Source of the DNA: Halovivax limisalsi
GTDB lineage: Archaea > Halobacteriota > Halobacteria > Halobacteriales > Natrialbaceae
DNA length: 64,000 bases
Direction of reading: 5' to 3'
Assembly: GCF_023093535.1 (NCBI RefSeq)
Contig: NZ_CP095757.1
Span: forward strand, 1,178,001-1,242,000
Shown here: positions 14,470 through 22,878 of the stretch, piece after piece
Position numbering within the stretch: position 1 is the stretch's first letter
How the letters are laid out: each line of letters begins with the position of its first letter
The notes under the pieces: model-generated
The model's database searches: none
The model's input: only the letters and a program-made list of their open reading frames with translations
What the model was told of the DNA's origin: nothing
Program-made: the position numbers and the translations under genes

Positions 14470-17346
14470 ATGCGCCTCACCGACCTGCGAATCGACGACT
14501 TCGGCTGCTTCCGAAACGCCAGGCTCGAGACCCTCGACGCGGACCTCGTCGTCATCGGCGGCCCCCAGCGGGCCGGGAAGACGACGTTCATGGAGGCGTT
14601 GCGCCAGTTCCCCGACGGCGTCGACCGGAGCGACGGCGTGCCGCCGGCGACCGACGCCTACCGGATCGACGCCGAACTCTCCCACGACGGGGCTCGTTAC
14701 CGGTACGTCCTGAACGGCCACGCGAGTCCGTCCGTCTCGCCGATCGACGACGGGCCGGCGGTCGACGCCGACGCCATCTTCGGGCCTGTCACCGAACGGC
14801 AGTACCGGAATCTCTACACGATCAGCCTCGACGAACTCCGGCGCCTTCCGCCGGGGATCGACGATGCCGACGACCTGGCTCGCGTCTTGCTCGGCGGCGC
14901 GTACGGCGATATCGCCGAGATTCCCGAAATCGAAGCGACGTTCGCCGACGGGGCGGACGCGATCGGGCTCTCGAGGGGGAATCCGAACACCAAGACGTCC
15001 CGGCTGTACGACCCGTACCAGACCGTCAGGGACGGGATCGAGGCCCGTAACGAGGCGAGCCGGCAGGTCGACGAACACCGGACCGTCACGCAGGAACTCG
15101 ACGCCAGGCGGGCGGACCAGGCCGAAATCGAGGCGGACATCGATCGGCGACGTCGGACGCGAAACCGACTGACCGTGCTCGAAGAGCTGTTCGAGCCGGT
15201 CCGCCGGCTCGAGACGCTGTCCGCGCGGCTCGACGAGGTCGACCGCGCCGCCGTCGAGTCGTTCCCGACCCACCTGACCGATCGGCTCGACCACTTCGAA
15301 GCCCGGTTCGAGGCGGCGACGGACGCGCTCGCCGAGGCGCGACGGGATTTCGACCGGCGAGCGTCGATCGAGACGACCGGCGAGTACGACGAGTGGCTCC
15401 TGGCGCACGCTGACGATATCGAATCGCTCGCGGCGGGTCGACCGCTCTGGGCGCAGACGGCCGACCGCCTCGCCGAGCGGCGGGCGACCCTCGAAACGAG
15501 GGAGCGCGAACTCGAGCGGGCGGTTGCGGCCCAACACTCGGACTGGGACGGATCGTTCGCACACGTCGACGAGGTAGCGACGAGTGCGGTCGACACGGCT
15601 CGAGTCACCGATATCGCGTCGACGGTCGAGGAGCTTCGGGCCGACCGCGACGAGGTGGCTGCCGCCCTCGAGGCCGATCGAACGCGGAAGGCGGAACTCG
15701 AGTCGGAGCTGGCCGAGATGGAGTCCGAACGCGAGGGGACGAGAGAGATCCCGGTTCCGACGCGCAAGCCGGCGCTCGTCGCGGGGTTCGCGATCGCGGT
15801 CGGGACCGGGCTCGGCCTCGCGACCACCCCGCTGGTCGGCGGGCTCGTCGGACTCGCCCTCCTCGGCGTCGGCCTGTACGCGATCGATTCGACGGTGTCC
15901 GTCGAGCCGACAGTGGACGTCGACCCCTATCGCGAAGTCAAGAGTCAGGTGGCGACTCTGCAGGGGGATATCGAGGCCGCTTCGCAGCGACGCGCCGACC
16001 TCGAGACGCAACTCGAGGACGCGGAAGACGACCTCACGGAACTCGTCACGCGCCTGGGGCTGCCAGCGGAACTACCGCCCGGCGAGGTTCCCGACTTTTA
16101 CGAGCGCGTCGTCGAACTCGACGACGACATCGCGGCGTTCCGCGGCGACCGGGCGGACTGGAAACGGGAGAAGGCAGAGCTAGCGAGCGACCTCGAAGCG
16201 GTCGCGACGCTGCTCGACCGTGTGACCGAACCATCGTGGACGGTCGAGGACCCGCTGGCGGGCGCCGACGAGCTCCTCGCGACCCTCGAGACGGTCGCGG
16301 CCGACCTCGAACTCGCCAGAGACGTGCGACGGGCGGAAACCGAGCGAGCCGACTGCATCGCGGATATCGATACCGTCCTCACCGAGTGGGACGAAGCGCG
16401 GTCGATCGATGCGTCCGCGAACGACGACCGAATACTCCGGCACATTCGGGCCTTTACGGACGAAGCCGAGCGGGTCGGCGGTCTCGAGGACGCGTTCGAG
16501 GAGCGCGATCGACTCCGAACGCAGGTCGAGACGCGACTGGAGACGGCCTCCGCGAGGGCGGTCTTCGAGCCGCTCCGCGACGACGAACCCTGGGTCGACG
16601 TCGTCCGGGAAGCCGCCGCGACGTACCCCGATACGGAGGCGATCGCCGACGCCGTCCGGGAAGCAAACGACCGGATCGACGAACTGGAGACGAAGCGCGA
16701 AGCGATCCGGGAAACCTGCGTCGAACTCGAACAGCGCCGGGACGCGCTCGCCTCGGAGGACGAGCTGCAGGCGGCACAGGCGAAAATCGACGAGGGCCGG
16801 GTCGAATTCGAACGGCTGGGCGAGGCGTACGCGGTCAACCGGATCGCCGAGGCGATGGTCGGGCAACTGCACGAGCGCTTGCTCGAGGACGTCGTCCACT
16901 CGCTCGTCGCCGACGCGAGCGCGATCTTCAGCGAGATCACGGGGGCGTACGAGGGCATCGAGCTGGACGGTGGCGTCCAGGACCTCTCGTTCCGCGCACT
17001 TCGGCCGGACGGACCCGCCCACGGCATCGGCGAGTTGAGCCGTGCGACGGCGGAGCAGCTCTTCCTCGCCGTCCGACTCGCCCGAATCAGGCAGACGGAC
17101 GCGTCGCTCCCGGTCGTGCTGGACGACGCCGCGACGAACTTCGATCCGACCCACTTACAGCGCGTGTTCGCCGTGCTCGATCAGCTGTCGGCCACGAACC
17201 AGGTGTTCTTCCTGACGTGTCACCCGCAGTGCGTTCGGACGACGGCCGCGACCGGGCGGACCGCCCAGTACTGGTCGCTCGACGACGGTCGATTCGCGGC
17301 ACACGAAACCGCCGACTCCCTGGCTCGCGTGCTGGCAGCGGACTAA
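14470..17346 (+). CDS. YhaN-like SMC/Rad50-type ATPase with membrane hairpin
   Basis: 958 residues. Walker A is GGPQRAGKTTF (about 31-41). Long coiled coils span about 170-425 and 485-780. At the apex sits a two-helix hydrophobic hairpin (about 432-475, with LVAGFAIAVGTGLGL and GLVGLALLGVGLYAI) instead of a zinc hook. The C-terminal signature ELSRATAEQLFLAVRLARI and Walker B VVLDDA close the head. This is the layout of YhaN (AAA_27), a presumed membrane-tethered partner of the YhaO nuclease. The GPQRAGKTT form of Walker A is unusual but retains GKT. Confidence 0.88.
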   Translation: MRLTDLRIDDFGCFRNARLETLDADLVVIGGPQRAGKTTFMEALRQFPDGVDRSDGVPPATDAYRIDAELSHDGARYRYVLNGHASPSVSPIDDGPAVDADAIFGPVTERQYRNLYTISLDELRRLPPGIDDADDLARVLLGGAYGDIAEIPEIEATFADGADAIGLSRGNPNTKTSRLYDPYQTVRDGIEARNEASRQVDEHRTVTQELDARRADQAEIEADIDRRRRTRNRLTVLEELFEPVRRLETLSARLDEVDRAAVESFPTHLTDRLDHFEARFEAATDALAEARRDFDRRASIETTGEYDEWLLAHADDIESLAAGRPLWAQTADRLAERRATLETRERELERAVAAQHSDWDGSFAHVDEVATSAVDTARVTDIASTVEELRADRDEVAAALEADRTRKAELESELAEMESEREGTREIPVPTRKPALVAGFAIAVGTGLGLATTPLVGGLVGLALLGVGLYAIDSTVSVEPTVDVDPYREVKSQVATLQGDIEAASQRRADLETQLEDAEDDLTELVTRLGLPAELPPGEVPDFYERVVELDDDIAAFRGDRADWKREKAELASDLEAVATLLDRVTEPSWTVEDPLAGADELLATLETVAADLELARDVRRAETERADCIADIDTVLTEWDEARSIDASANDDRILRHIRAFTDEAERVGGLEDAFEERDRLRTQVETRLETASARAVFEPLRDDEPWVDVVREAAATYPDTEAIADAVREANDRIDELETKREAIRETCVELEQRRDALASEDELQAAQAKIDEGRVEFERLGEAYAVNRIAEAMVGQLHERLLEDVVHSLVADASAIFSEITGAYEGIELDGGVQDLSFRALRPDGPAHGIGELSRATAEQLFLAVRLARIRQTDASLPVVLDDAATNFDPTHLQRVFAVLDQLSATNQVFFLTCHPQCVRTTAATGRTAQYWSLDDGRFAAHETADSLARVLAAD

Positions 17347-17460
17347 GGGCCCGCGCGCTTTGGGGCACACCGCGTGGCTGACCGGATCGTGACCGACGTC
17401 CGTGAACGGTTGTCCGAGACGTCCGGGGGCGGTCGTTCCTGGGACGGCTAGCGCTCGTCC

Positions 17461-17658
17461 TCAGGCGGACGCGTCGTAGCCCGCGTCCGAGACCGCGTCG
17501 ACGAGGGCCGCGTCGTCGGCGTCGCCCTCGACGGTCGCGCTGTCGGCCTCGTGGTCGGCCGACGCCGCACGGACGCCGGGCACGTCTTCGAGCGCCTCCT
17601 CGACGGTCTGCTCGCAGTGTTCGCAACTCATTCCGTCGACGGTCAGTGTTCTGGCCAT
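17461..17658 (-). CDS. CopZ-like heavy-metal-associated (HMA) protein
   Basis: 65 residues from the ATG at 17658; an ATG four codons upstream is possible. The single HMA domain has the metal site GMSCEHC at residues 9-15. It is probably a Cu(I) chaperone or metal-sensing domain. It stands alone, with no copper ATPase next to it in the window. Confidence 0.88.
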   Translation of the reverse strand: MARTLTVDGMSCEHCEQTVEEALEDVPGVRAASADHEADSATVEGDADDAALVDAVSDAGYDASA

Positions 17659-17758
17659 GGTAGGTATCATAGGGACGCCGCGACTTTCTGGGTTCCGCTT
17701 TCGATCGCGAGTCGCCGTCGATAGATTGAACTGAGTCTGGAAGGCGCCTACGGCCGAT

Positions 17759-18186
17759 TTAGCTGCGTGCTGTCACCCACTGCGCGATCTGTCGGCTGTA
17801 CGTTTCGTATACGCTGAGTCCCGTCTGGAGCGTTTCGAACACTTCCTCGTCGTCGACGTGGCCGTACTCGTGTGCGAGCACGTTCCGAAATCCGATCGCA
17901 GCGACGAGCGTCTCGGCCGTGGCTTCGTCGACCACTCCCTCGCGGTGAAGAACGCGAATCGCGTCTTTGGATGTCGTTCCGTCAAATCCGAACGCGTGAG
18001 TGGCGACGTGTCGTGCGAGATCGGCGCACGCCCGAATCGCGTTTTCGAACATCCGTTCGACGGCCCGGCGCTCGGTCGTACTCGAACGGAACTCGTCGCG
18101 GCCGATCGTCCCCTGCTTCGCCTTGAGCTCGCCGTGCTATCGCTCGATTTGTTCGAGTTTGATCGAGACGACCGCTCGTCAACCAC
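17759..18186 (-). pseudogene. HepT-like HEPN toxin (DUF86), damaged 5' part
   Basis: The intact 3' part reads ERMFENAIRACADLARHVAT to the end and carries GFRNVLAHEYG, the RX4HXY active-site motif of HepT RNases. Upstream, the natural reading would be MVDER then VVSIKLEQIER-HGELKAKQGTIGR. Getting there needs a frame change after DER (one base missing near 18170), and codon TAG replaces the expected Tyr after IER. Two independent lesions argue for a pseudogene, unless translation restarts at the Met codon at 18050-18052. It overlaps the paired MNT gene by 8 nt. Confidence 0.75.
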
Positions 18187-18548
18187 GCGATCCCTCCTCC
18201 GCGATTCGATCGATCACGGCACACTGTTGGCGACGGAGCGCCTCTCGCTGGTCGTCGAATTCCGCGTCGATATCCGCTTTGAACCGCTCGAACGCTCGCT
18301 CATCACCGCAGAGGAGTTCGCCGTGTACGGCATCGTGTGCAACAGCGAGCGGAAGCGACTCGAGGTCCGACACGTCGACGAACGGGAACGCCTCGCCTTG
18401 CAGATCGCCGGAGAGGATACATCGCTTCTCGAAGCGCTCTCGCTCGGATAACTCGTCCGCGAATTTCACGCCGAGATCGAGATCGGACGATCGTGGCGGG
18501 TCACCCGAGGGCGGAGAACACCTGCGAACGATCGCCACTCGGGTTCAT
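18179..18548 (-). pseudogene. MNT nucleotidyltransferase antitoxin, frameshifted
   Basis: The C-terminal part reads SDLDLGVKFADELSERERFE and DLQGEAFPFVDVSDLESLPL, then HDAVHGELLCGDE, a typical MNT partner of HepT. The N-terminal GSxxRG motif is damaged. From the ATG at 18548 the frame gives SQVFSALG then TGA, and the sensible continuation GDPPRSSDLDL is one base out of frame. The Gly of the GS motif also appears lost. An antitoxin without the GS motif should not AMPylate its partner. Confidence 0.7.
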
Positions 18549-18797
18549 ACGTAGATCACGCCGTATTCTCACAAAAGAATTCCGCAGGTCCGACTTGGAA
18601 CGTAGAATGCCACGACTTGTGGAGCAAATCACTCCACGCGGCCGATTGTTGTCGCTGTCCGGCTGGCGTTACCGCCCTCCGACCGTATTCGTTCTCTGAT
18701 AGATAGCCATTCTGCACCTGGCAGGCCCGAGGAAAGCCGTCAACGCCGAACACCACAAGTTTTACAAACACACTTTCAGTAGAGAAATTCAGATTTC
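18549..18797. other. Upstream region of cbtB
   Basis: 249 nt between the damaged MNT gene and cbtB. No gene is seen. The last 60 nt are AT-rich and contain the candidate shared cobalt/cobalamin promoter motif listed separately. Confidence 0.5.
18762..18776 (+). promoter_or_regulatory. Shared cob-region promoter motif at cbtB
   Basis: TTACAAACACACTTT ends 21 nt before the cbtB ATG. It matches TTACAAATACACTTT upstream of cobN at 14 of 15 positions, and its core CAAACACACTT resembles CAAACACAATT upstream of cbiT. The position overlaps the expected TATA/BRE region of a leaderless transcript, so it may be a core promoter, an operator, or both. Confidence 0.4.
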
Positions 18798-18992
18798 ATG
18801 ACTGCGACGAACGAAGCGGACACCGTTCGCCACCGCATCGAACTCGCCCGAGAGACGACGACGCCGGCCCAGTTGGCGACTTTGCTCGCACTGGTGTCGG
18901 CATTGACGTTCGCACTGGTCGTGCTCCAGGAACCGCTCGTTCACGATGCCGTCCACGACTTCCGCCACGCCGCGGGGATCGTCTGTCACTGA
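18798..18992 (+). CDS. cbtB: CbtB, cobalt transporter small subunit
   Basis: 64 residues: one hydrophobic span (about 24-44, LATLLALVSALTFALVVLQE) followed by the conserved end HDAVHDFRHAAGIVCH, rich in His and Cys for metal binding. The CbtB/CbtA pair is a predicted cobalt importer linked to cobalamin genes. Its stop overlaps the cbtA ATG by one base. Confidence 0.9.
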   Translation: MTATNEADTVRHRIELARETTTPAQLATLLALVSALTFALVVLQEPLVHDAVHDFRHAAGIVCH

Positions 18993-19759
18993 TGCTCGAA
19001 ACCTCGCTCAAGCGCGGCGTGCTGGCGGGACTCGTCGCCGGAATTCCGTACGGGCTGTACGTCGCGCTCGTCGCGAGTCCGTTGCTGGGCTACGTCGAGG
19101 CCGTCGGCGGTTCGCACGGGCACGAACACGTCCACGGCGACGGGCACGCCGGTGCCGCCGAACACGCCGGCGCCGTTTCCGACCTCACCGGGACGATCGT
19201 CAGCGCCGCGGGCGGCGTCCTCTGGGCCATTCTGCTCGCGAGCGCCCTCGCCGTCGCCTACTTCGTGCTGGAACCGGCGCTTCCCGGGCGAGGCGCCGTG
19301 AAAGCGTTCGTCCTCGGCGCGGCCGGGTTCGTCTCGCTCTCGGTCGTACCGTGGCTGGTGCTCCCGCCGACGGCGCCGGGCGCGGCGGCGAGCGTCGGCG
19401 TCGACGCGCGGCTCGCGATCTACGCGGGACTGGTCGGCGTCGGTCTCCTCACCTCCGGCGCCGCGATCGTCGGCTATCGGCGCGTCCGGTCTCGCGGGCG
19501 ACTCCCGGCCGTCGCCGTCGCGCTCCTCCCGGTCTGTCTCGTGATGGGTACGCTCGCCGCGGCGGCGCCCACGATCGTCTCGCAGCCGGCCGTCGACGCG
19601 GCCCTCCTCGCCGCGGTGCAGGGCGCCGCCGCGGTGAGCCAGGGCGCGCTGTGGGCCGGGATCGCCGGCGCGTACGCGGGGCTTTCGGGGGTGGCGGCCT
19701 GCCGGCCGACCGCGACGACCGAATACGACGTCGATCGGCGCCCGGCGCCCGAGCCATGA
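18992..19759 (+). CDS. cbtA: CbtA, cobalt transporter subunit
   Basis: 255 residues with about six membrane spans. A His-rich loop (GSHGHEHVHGDGHAG, about residues 41-55) sits between the first two spans and is a likely metal-capture site. It has the typical CbtA start LKRGVLAGLVAGIPYGLYVA. It overlaps cbtB and cobA (ATGA) and supplies Co2+ to the adjacent corrin pathway. Confidence 0.88.
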   Translation: MLETSLKRGVLAGLVAGIPYGLYVALVASPLLGYVEAVGGSHGHEHVHGDGHAGAAEHAGAVSDLTGTIVSAAGGVLWAILLASALAVAYFVLEPALPGRGAVKAFVLGAAGFVSLSVVPWLVLPPTAPGAAASVGVDARLAIYAGLVGVGLLTSGAAIVGYRRVRSRGRLPAVAVALLPVCLVMGTLAAAAPTIVSQPAVDAALLAAVQGAAAVSQGALWAGIAGAYAGLSGVAACRPTATTEYDVDRRPAPEP

Positions 19760-20583
19760 CGGGGAGCCGGGAGGCGGAACGCCCGGAGCCGTCGATTCCG
19801 GCGCGAGCGCAAGCTGAACCCGGGACCGTCCACCTGGTCGGCGCGGGGCCGGGCGATCCCGATCTCCTGACGGTGCGAGCCCGCTGGGTGCTCGAGACGG
19901 CGGACGTGGTCTTTCACGACGCGCTCGTGCGGGAGGCGATGGTGTCGTCCCTGCCGAAGTCGACCGAGGTCGTCGACGTCGGCAAGCGCGTCGAGCACAA
20001 GACGCCCCAATCGGCGATCAACGAGCGGCTGGTCGAGCGGGCGCGCGCCGGCGACGCCGTCGTGCGCCTGAAGGGCGGCGATCCGTTCGTCTACGGACGC
20101 GGGGGCGAGGAGGCCAGCTATCTCGCCGAGCGCGACGTTCCGTTCGCGGTCGTCCCGGGCGTCTCGAGCGTGATCGCGGCGCCCGGCGTCGCCGGGATCC
20201 CGCTGACCCACCGCGACGTCGCGTCGCGCGTCACCGTCATCACCGGCCACGAGACCCCGGAGAAAGAGGAGTCCGCGCTCGACTGGGCCGCGCTCGCCGA
20301 CGACGTCGCGAGCGGCGCCACGCTCGTCATGGTGATGGGCGTCCGAACCCTCGACCGGAACGTCGCCGCCCTGTGCGAGCACGGCGTCGACGGCGAGACG
20401 CCGATCGCGCTCGTCGAGCGGGCGACGTGGGCCGACCAGCGCGTCACCCGCGCCACGCTGTCGACGGTCGTCGACCGGGCCGCGGCCGCGGACGTTTCGC
20501 CGCCGGCGACGGCGATCGTCGGGGACGTCGTCGCCCACCGCGACGCGATCGAGGACGTTCTCCGGCCGTTCGAGCCGGCCTGA
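19756..20583 (+). CDS. cobA: Uroporphyrinogen-III C-methyltransferase (SUMT)
   Basis: 275 residues. It makes precorrin-2 from uroporphyrinogen III using two SAM. The family motifs are VHLVGAGPGDPDLLTVRA (near residues 23-40), VRLKGGDPFVYGRGGEE, VVPGVSSVIAAPGVAGIPLTHR, and VMVMGVR near the end. There is no fused HemD domain. The ATG overlaps the cbtA stop, giving a cbtB-cbtA-cobA operon. The first 22 residues are a polar extension. Confidence 0.92.
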   Translation: MTGSREAERPEPSIPARAQAEPGTVHLVGAGPGDPDLLTVRARWVLETADVVFHDALVREAMVSSLPKSTEVVDVGKRVEHKTPQSAINERLVERARAGDAVVRLKGGDPFVYGRGGEEASYLAERDVPFAVVPGVSSVIAAPGVAGIPLTHRDVASRVTVITGHETPEKEESALDWAALADDVASGATLVMVMGVRTLDRNVAALCEHGVDGETPIALVERATWADQRVTRATLSTVVDRAAAADVSPPATAIVGDVVAHRDAIEDVLRPFEPA

Positions 20584-20859
20584 GGGCGTTGGACCGGACG
20601 AACGAAACGTGCAGTCGTGAAAACCGACCTGCGGCGTCCACGAGACTGTCGGGTCGACGCCACACATTCCCCCGCTACACGCCGCGACAGCCCGCCGGCC
20701 GTTCACGCACGTTCGTCCGGAGAGCGATTTCGTCGACCGATTCCTGCAATCTCTCCGTTCCGGTACGGCACTTCCGGCGGGATCGTCGGGCCCGTTTCTG
20801 CAAGCCATTACTGAGTTGTACAAGTAAGTTATATACGGCTGCCAGGGTCAGCTTCGACA

Positions 20860-21000
20860 ATGATCGGCAACTGGCGCCCGGCGAGAATCGAACCCGGAAC
20901 GGGGTCGGCTGAACCGTTCGCCACCTCGGCGGTCGATGACGGGACCGTACGTACACCGCCGACGGCGACGATGGCCTCGAGTGCGCGGAGGGCTGCGTAG
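20860..21000 (+). CDS. Candidate 46-residue leader ORF before the symporter
   Basis: A TATA-like element (TTATATA, 20829-20835) lies about 28 nt before an ATG at 20860, the spacing of a leaderless archaeal transcript. The frame runs 46 codons, beginning MIGNWRPARIEPGTGSAEPF, and its TAG directly abuts the symporter ATG. The first part runs antisense through a tRNA-like 3' end (20872-20898), so coding is doubtful and the gene may be a by-product of an att-site remnant. Confidence 0.3.
   Translation: MIGNWRPARIEPGTGSAEPFATSAVDDGTVRTPPTATMASSARRAA
20872..20898 (-). other. tRNA 3'-end-like fragment (possible att remnant)
   Basis: On the minus strand the sequence reads as a T-arm (GGGTTCGATTCTCGCC) followed by GGGCGCCA, which looks like a tRNA 3' half ending in CA. 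No matching 5' acceptor, D-arm or anticodon arm is found next to it. Such fragments are left when elements integrate into tRNA genes. Confidence 0.5.
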
Positions 21001-22530
21001 ATGGTGTCGACGTCGCTGGCGCTCGTCGTCACGGTCGCGACCGTACTCGCGTTTACCGGCGTCGGCGTGCTCGCCTCGCGCGGCCGCGTTCGCACCGTGG
21101 AAGACTTCGTTTCTGCTCGGGGCCGGGCCGGTCGGGGCACGCTCACTGCCACCGTGGTCGCGTCGATGATGGGGGCGTGGATCCTGTTCAGTCCGGCGGA
21201 GGCCGGCGCCGCGTTCGGCGGGCTGCCGGCGATCCTCGGCTACGCGGTCGGCAGCGCGATCCCGCTACTGTGCTTCATCCCCGTCGGCGCGCGGATCCGC
21301 GCGATCATGCCGGCGGGCCACTCGCTCACGGAGTTCGCCTACGCCCGCTTCGGGAGCGGCATGTACGCGTTCGTCCTGGCCGTTTCGGTGTTCTACATGT
21401 TCGTCTTCCTCGCGGCGGAGTTGACGGGGATCGCCAGCGCCCTGTCGCTGGTCGCGGGCGTGCCGGCCTGGCAGACGGCCCTGCTCGTCGGCGGGTTCGT
21501 CCTCCTGTACACCACCTACGGCGGGCTGGTCGCCAGCATCGTCACCGACACGGTACAAACGCTCGTCCTGCTGCCCCTGCTCGCGGTCGGCTTCGCGGGC
21601 GCCGTGCTCGCTCTCGGGGGGACCGGCGAGCTCCACGCCACCGCGATCGCGAGCGAGCCGGCGCTCCTCGATCCGACGTTCCGGCCCGGACTCGAGTTCG
21701 GGATCTACGTGGCGTTCGCGATCGTCGGCGCGAACATGCTGAACCAGGGGATGTGGCAGCGGGTGTACGCCGCGGACGGCCGCACCTCGCTCCGGTACGG
21801 GTTCGGCGTGGCGGCCGTCGTCGTGATCCCGATGCTCCTCCTGGCCGGCCTGTTCGGCGTCGCGGCGGCCGCGCTCGGACTCACCGAGTCCGGAACGGCG
21901 AGCATCGCCTTCTTCCTCGTCCTCGAGGAGGCGTTCCCCGCCTGGGTAACCCTCGTGATCGTCGTCCTGGCCGTCCTGCTGGTCATGAGTTCCGCGGACA
22001 CCATGTTCAACGCGGTCGCGAGCGTCGTCACGGCCGACCTCGCCCGCCTGCTCGACGACCCCGATCAGCGCACGCTCTGGCTCGGCGCCCGCGCGCTCAC
22101 GGTCGCCGTCGGGCTCGGGGCCATCGCGATCGGCGCCCGGGGCTACAGCGTGCTCGAACTCTTCCTGACCGCCGACCTGCTCGCGGCGGCCGTCTTCGTC
22201 CCGTTCCTGGCGGGGCTGTACACGAGTCGGCTCTCCGGCCCCGGTGCGATCGTTTCGAGCCTCGCCGGGATCGCCACCGGGGTCGCGCACTTCCCGCTGC
22301 TCCGGGCGCCGCTTTCGGCCGTCCCCGGGCTCGCACCCGTCCTCCCGGAGCCGTCGTTCTTCGTCGCCTTCGTCGGCGCGACCGCGGTCGCCGCCGCGGG
22401 GACCGCGCTTCTCACCGCGCTCGGGAACGCGGCCGTCGACCTCGACTCCCTCGATCGGACGGTTCGGACACTCGACGATCCGGTCACCGACGGCGGTCGC
22501 GACGAACCGTCCTCGGAGGGACGTCGATGA
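21001..22530 (+). CDS. Sodium:solute symporter (SSF family)
   Basis: 509 residues with about 13 membrane spans, in the layout of SSS/SSF symporters. Characteristic parts are VEDFVSARGRAG after the first span, VVASMMGAWILFSPAEAGA in the second, TTYGGLVASIVTDTVQ, and NMLNQGMWQRVYAA in the middle. The substrate is not evident. It sits between cobA and cbiT on the same strand, which invites a link to cobalamin precursors or cobalt, but this is only context. The ATG at 21001 abuts the stop of a small ORF. Confidence 0.88.
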   Translation: MVSTSLALVVTVATVLAFTGVGVLASRGRVRTVEDFVSARGRAGRGTLTATVVASMMGAWILFSPAEAGAAFGGLPAILGYAVGSAIPLLCFIPVGARIRAIMPAGHSLTEFAYARFGSGMYAFVLAVSVFYMFVFLAAELTGIASALSLVAGVPAWQTALLVGGFVLLYTTYGGLVASIVTDTVQTLVLLPLLAVGFAGAVLALGGTGELHATAIASEPALLDPTFRPGLEFGIYVAFAIVGANMLNQGMWQRVYAADGRTSLRYGFGVAAVVVIPMLLLAGLFGVAAAALGLTESGTASIAFFLVLEEAFPAWVTLVIVVLAVLLVMSSADTMFNAVASVVTADLARLLDDPDQRTLWLGARALTVAVGLGAIAIGARGYSVLELFLTADLLAAAVFVPFLAGLYTSRLSGPGAIVSSLAGIATGVAHFPLLRAPLSAVPGLAPVLPEPSFFVAFVGATAVAAAGTALLTALGNAAVDLDSLDRTVRTLDDPVTDGGRDEPSSEGRR

Positions 22531-22667
22531 GTCCGATTCCCCTCCTCCCGGCCGCCGCGATCGGCTCGACGAGCTTCGCGATCGTCGTCTGGGGGTCGAT
22601 TCTCCTCGTCGTCGCCGTCTTCGGGTACGTCGCGTGGACCGTCGTCACGGGCGCTCGCGCCGACTAG
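22527..22667 (+). CDS. Small single-span membrane partner of the symporter
   Basis: 46 residues, starting at an ATG that overlaps the symporter stop (ATGA). It has one membrane span (about 15-40, including FAIVVWGSILLVVAVFGYVA) and a short charged end. Tiny membrane proteins coupled to SSF symporters occur in archaea and bacteria and may be accessory subunits. It was identified by overlap and hydrophobicity, not family recognition. Confidence 0.65.
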   Translation: MSPIPLLPAAAIGSTSFAIVVWGSILLVVAVFGYVAWTVVTGARAD

Positions 22668-22878
22668 GCGTGGCGGCCCCCACGCTTCGCGGCACGCTCC
22701 GGATCCCGGCACTCCCGTGGCCGGACGGAAAGTGACGCGCGAGCGGGTGCCACGCCGGCCGCCCGCGTTTCGGCCGTTGTGAACAACTGCACTTGTTGTA
22801 TTACCACGCAGACTGAGAAATGCAGGTTGATCTATTCCAAACACAATTGTTTTATTGGCGCCCGAAGATGTCCCGGTG
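22668..22878. promoter_or_regulatory. Regulatory region of the cbi operon
   Basis: 211 nt, AT-rich from 22780. It contains TGTTGTATTACC (22794-22805), also found upstream of the chelatase gene as the complement of 39003-39014. It also contains CAAACACAATT (22838-22848), related to elements before cbtB and cobN, inside an imperfect palindrome spanning 22837-22858 (CCAA...TTGG ends). No gene is seen. Confidence 0.45.

Noticed and set aside
20872-20940. Complete tRNA gene on the minus strand
   Set aside because: Only the T-arm and 3' acceptor strand are recognisable. No 5' acceptor complement, D-arm or anticodon arm could be folded.
22668-22878. Cobalamin riboswitch upstream of cbiT
   Set aside because: No B12-box-like sequence or long conserved fold was recognised; the region is short and mostly AT-rich promoter-like.
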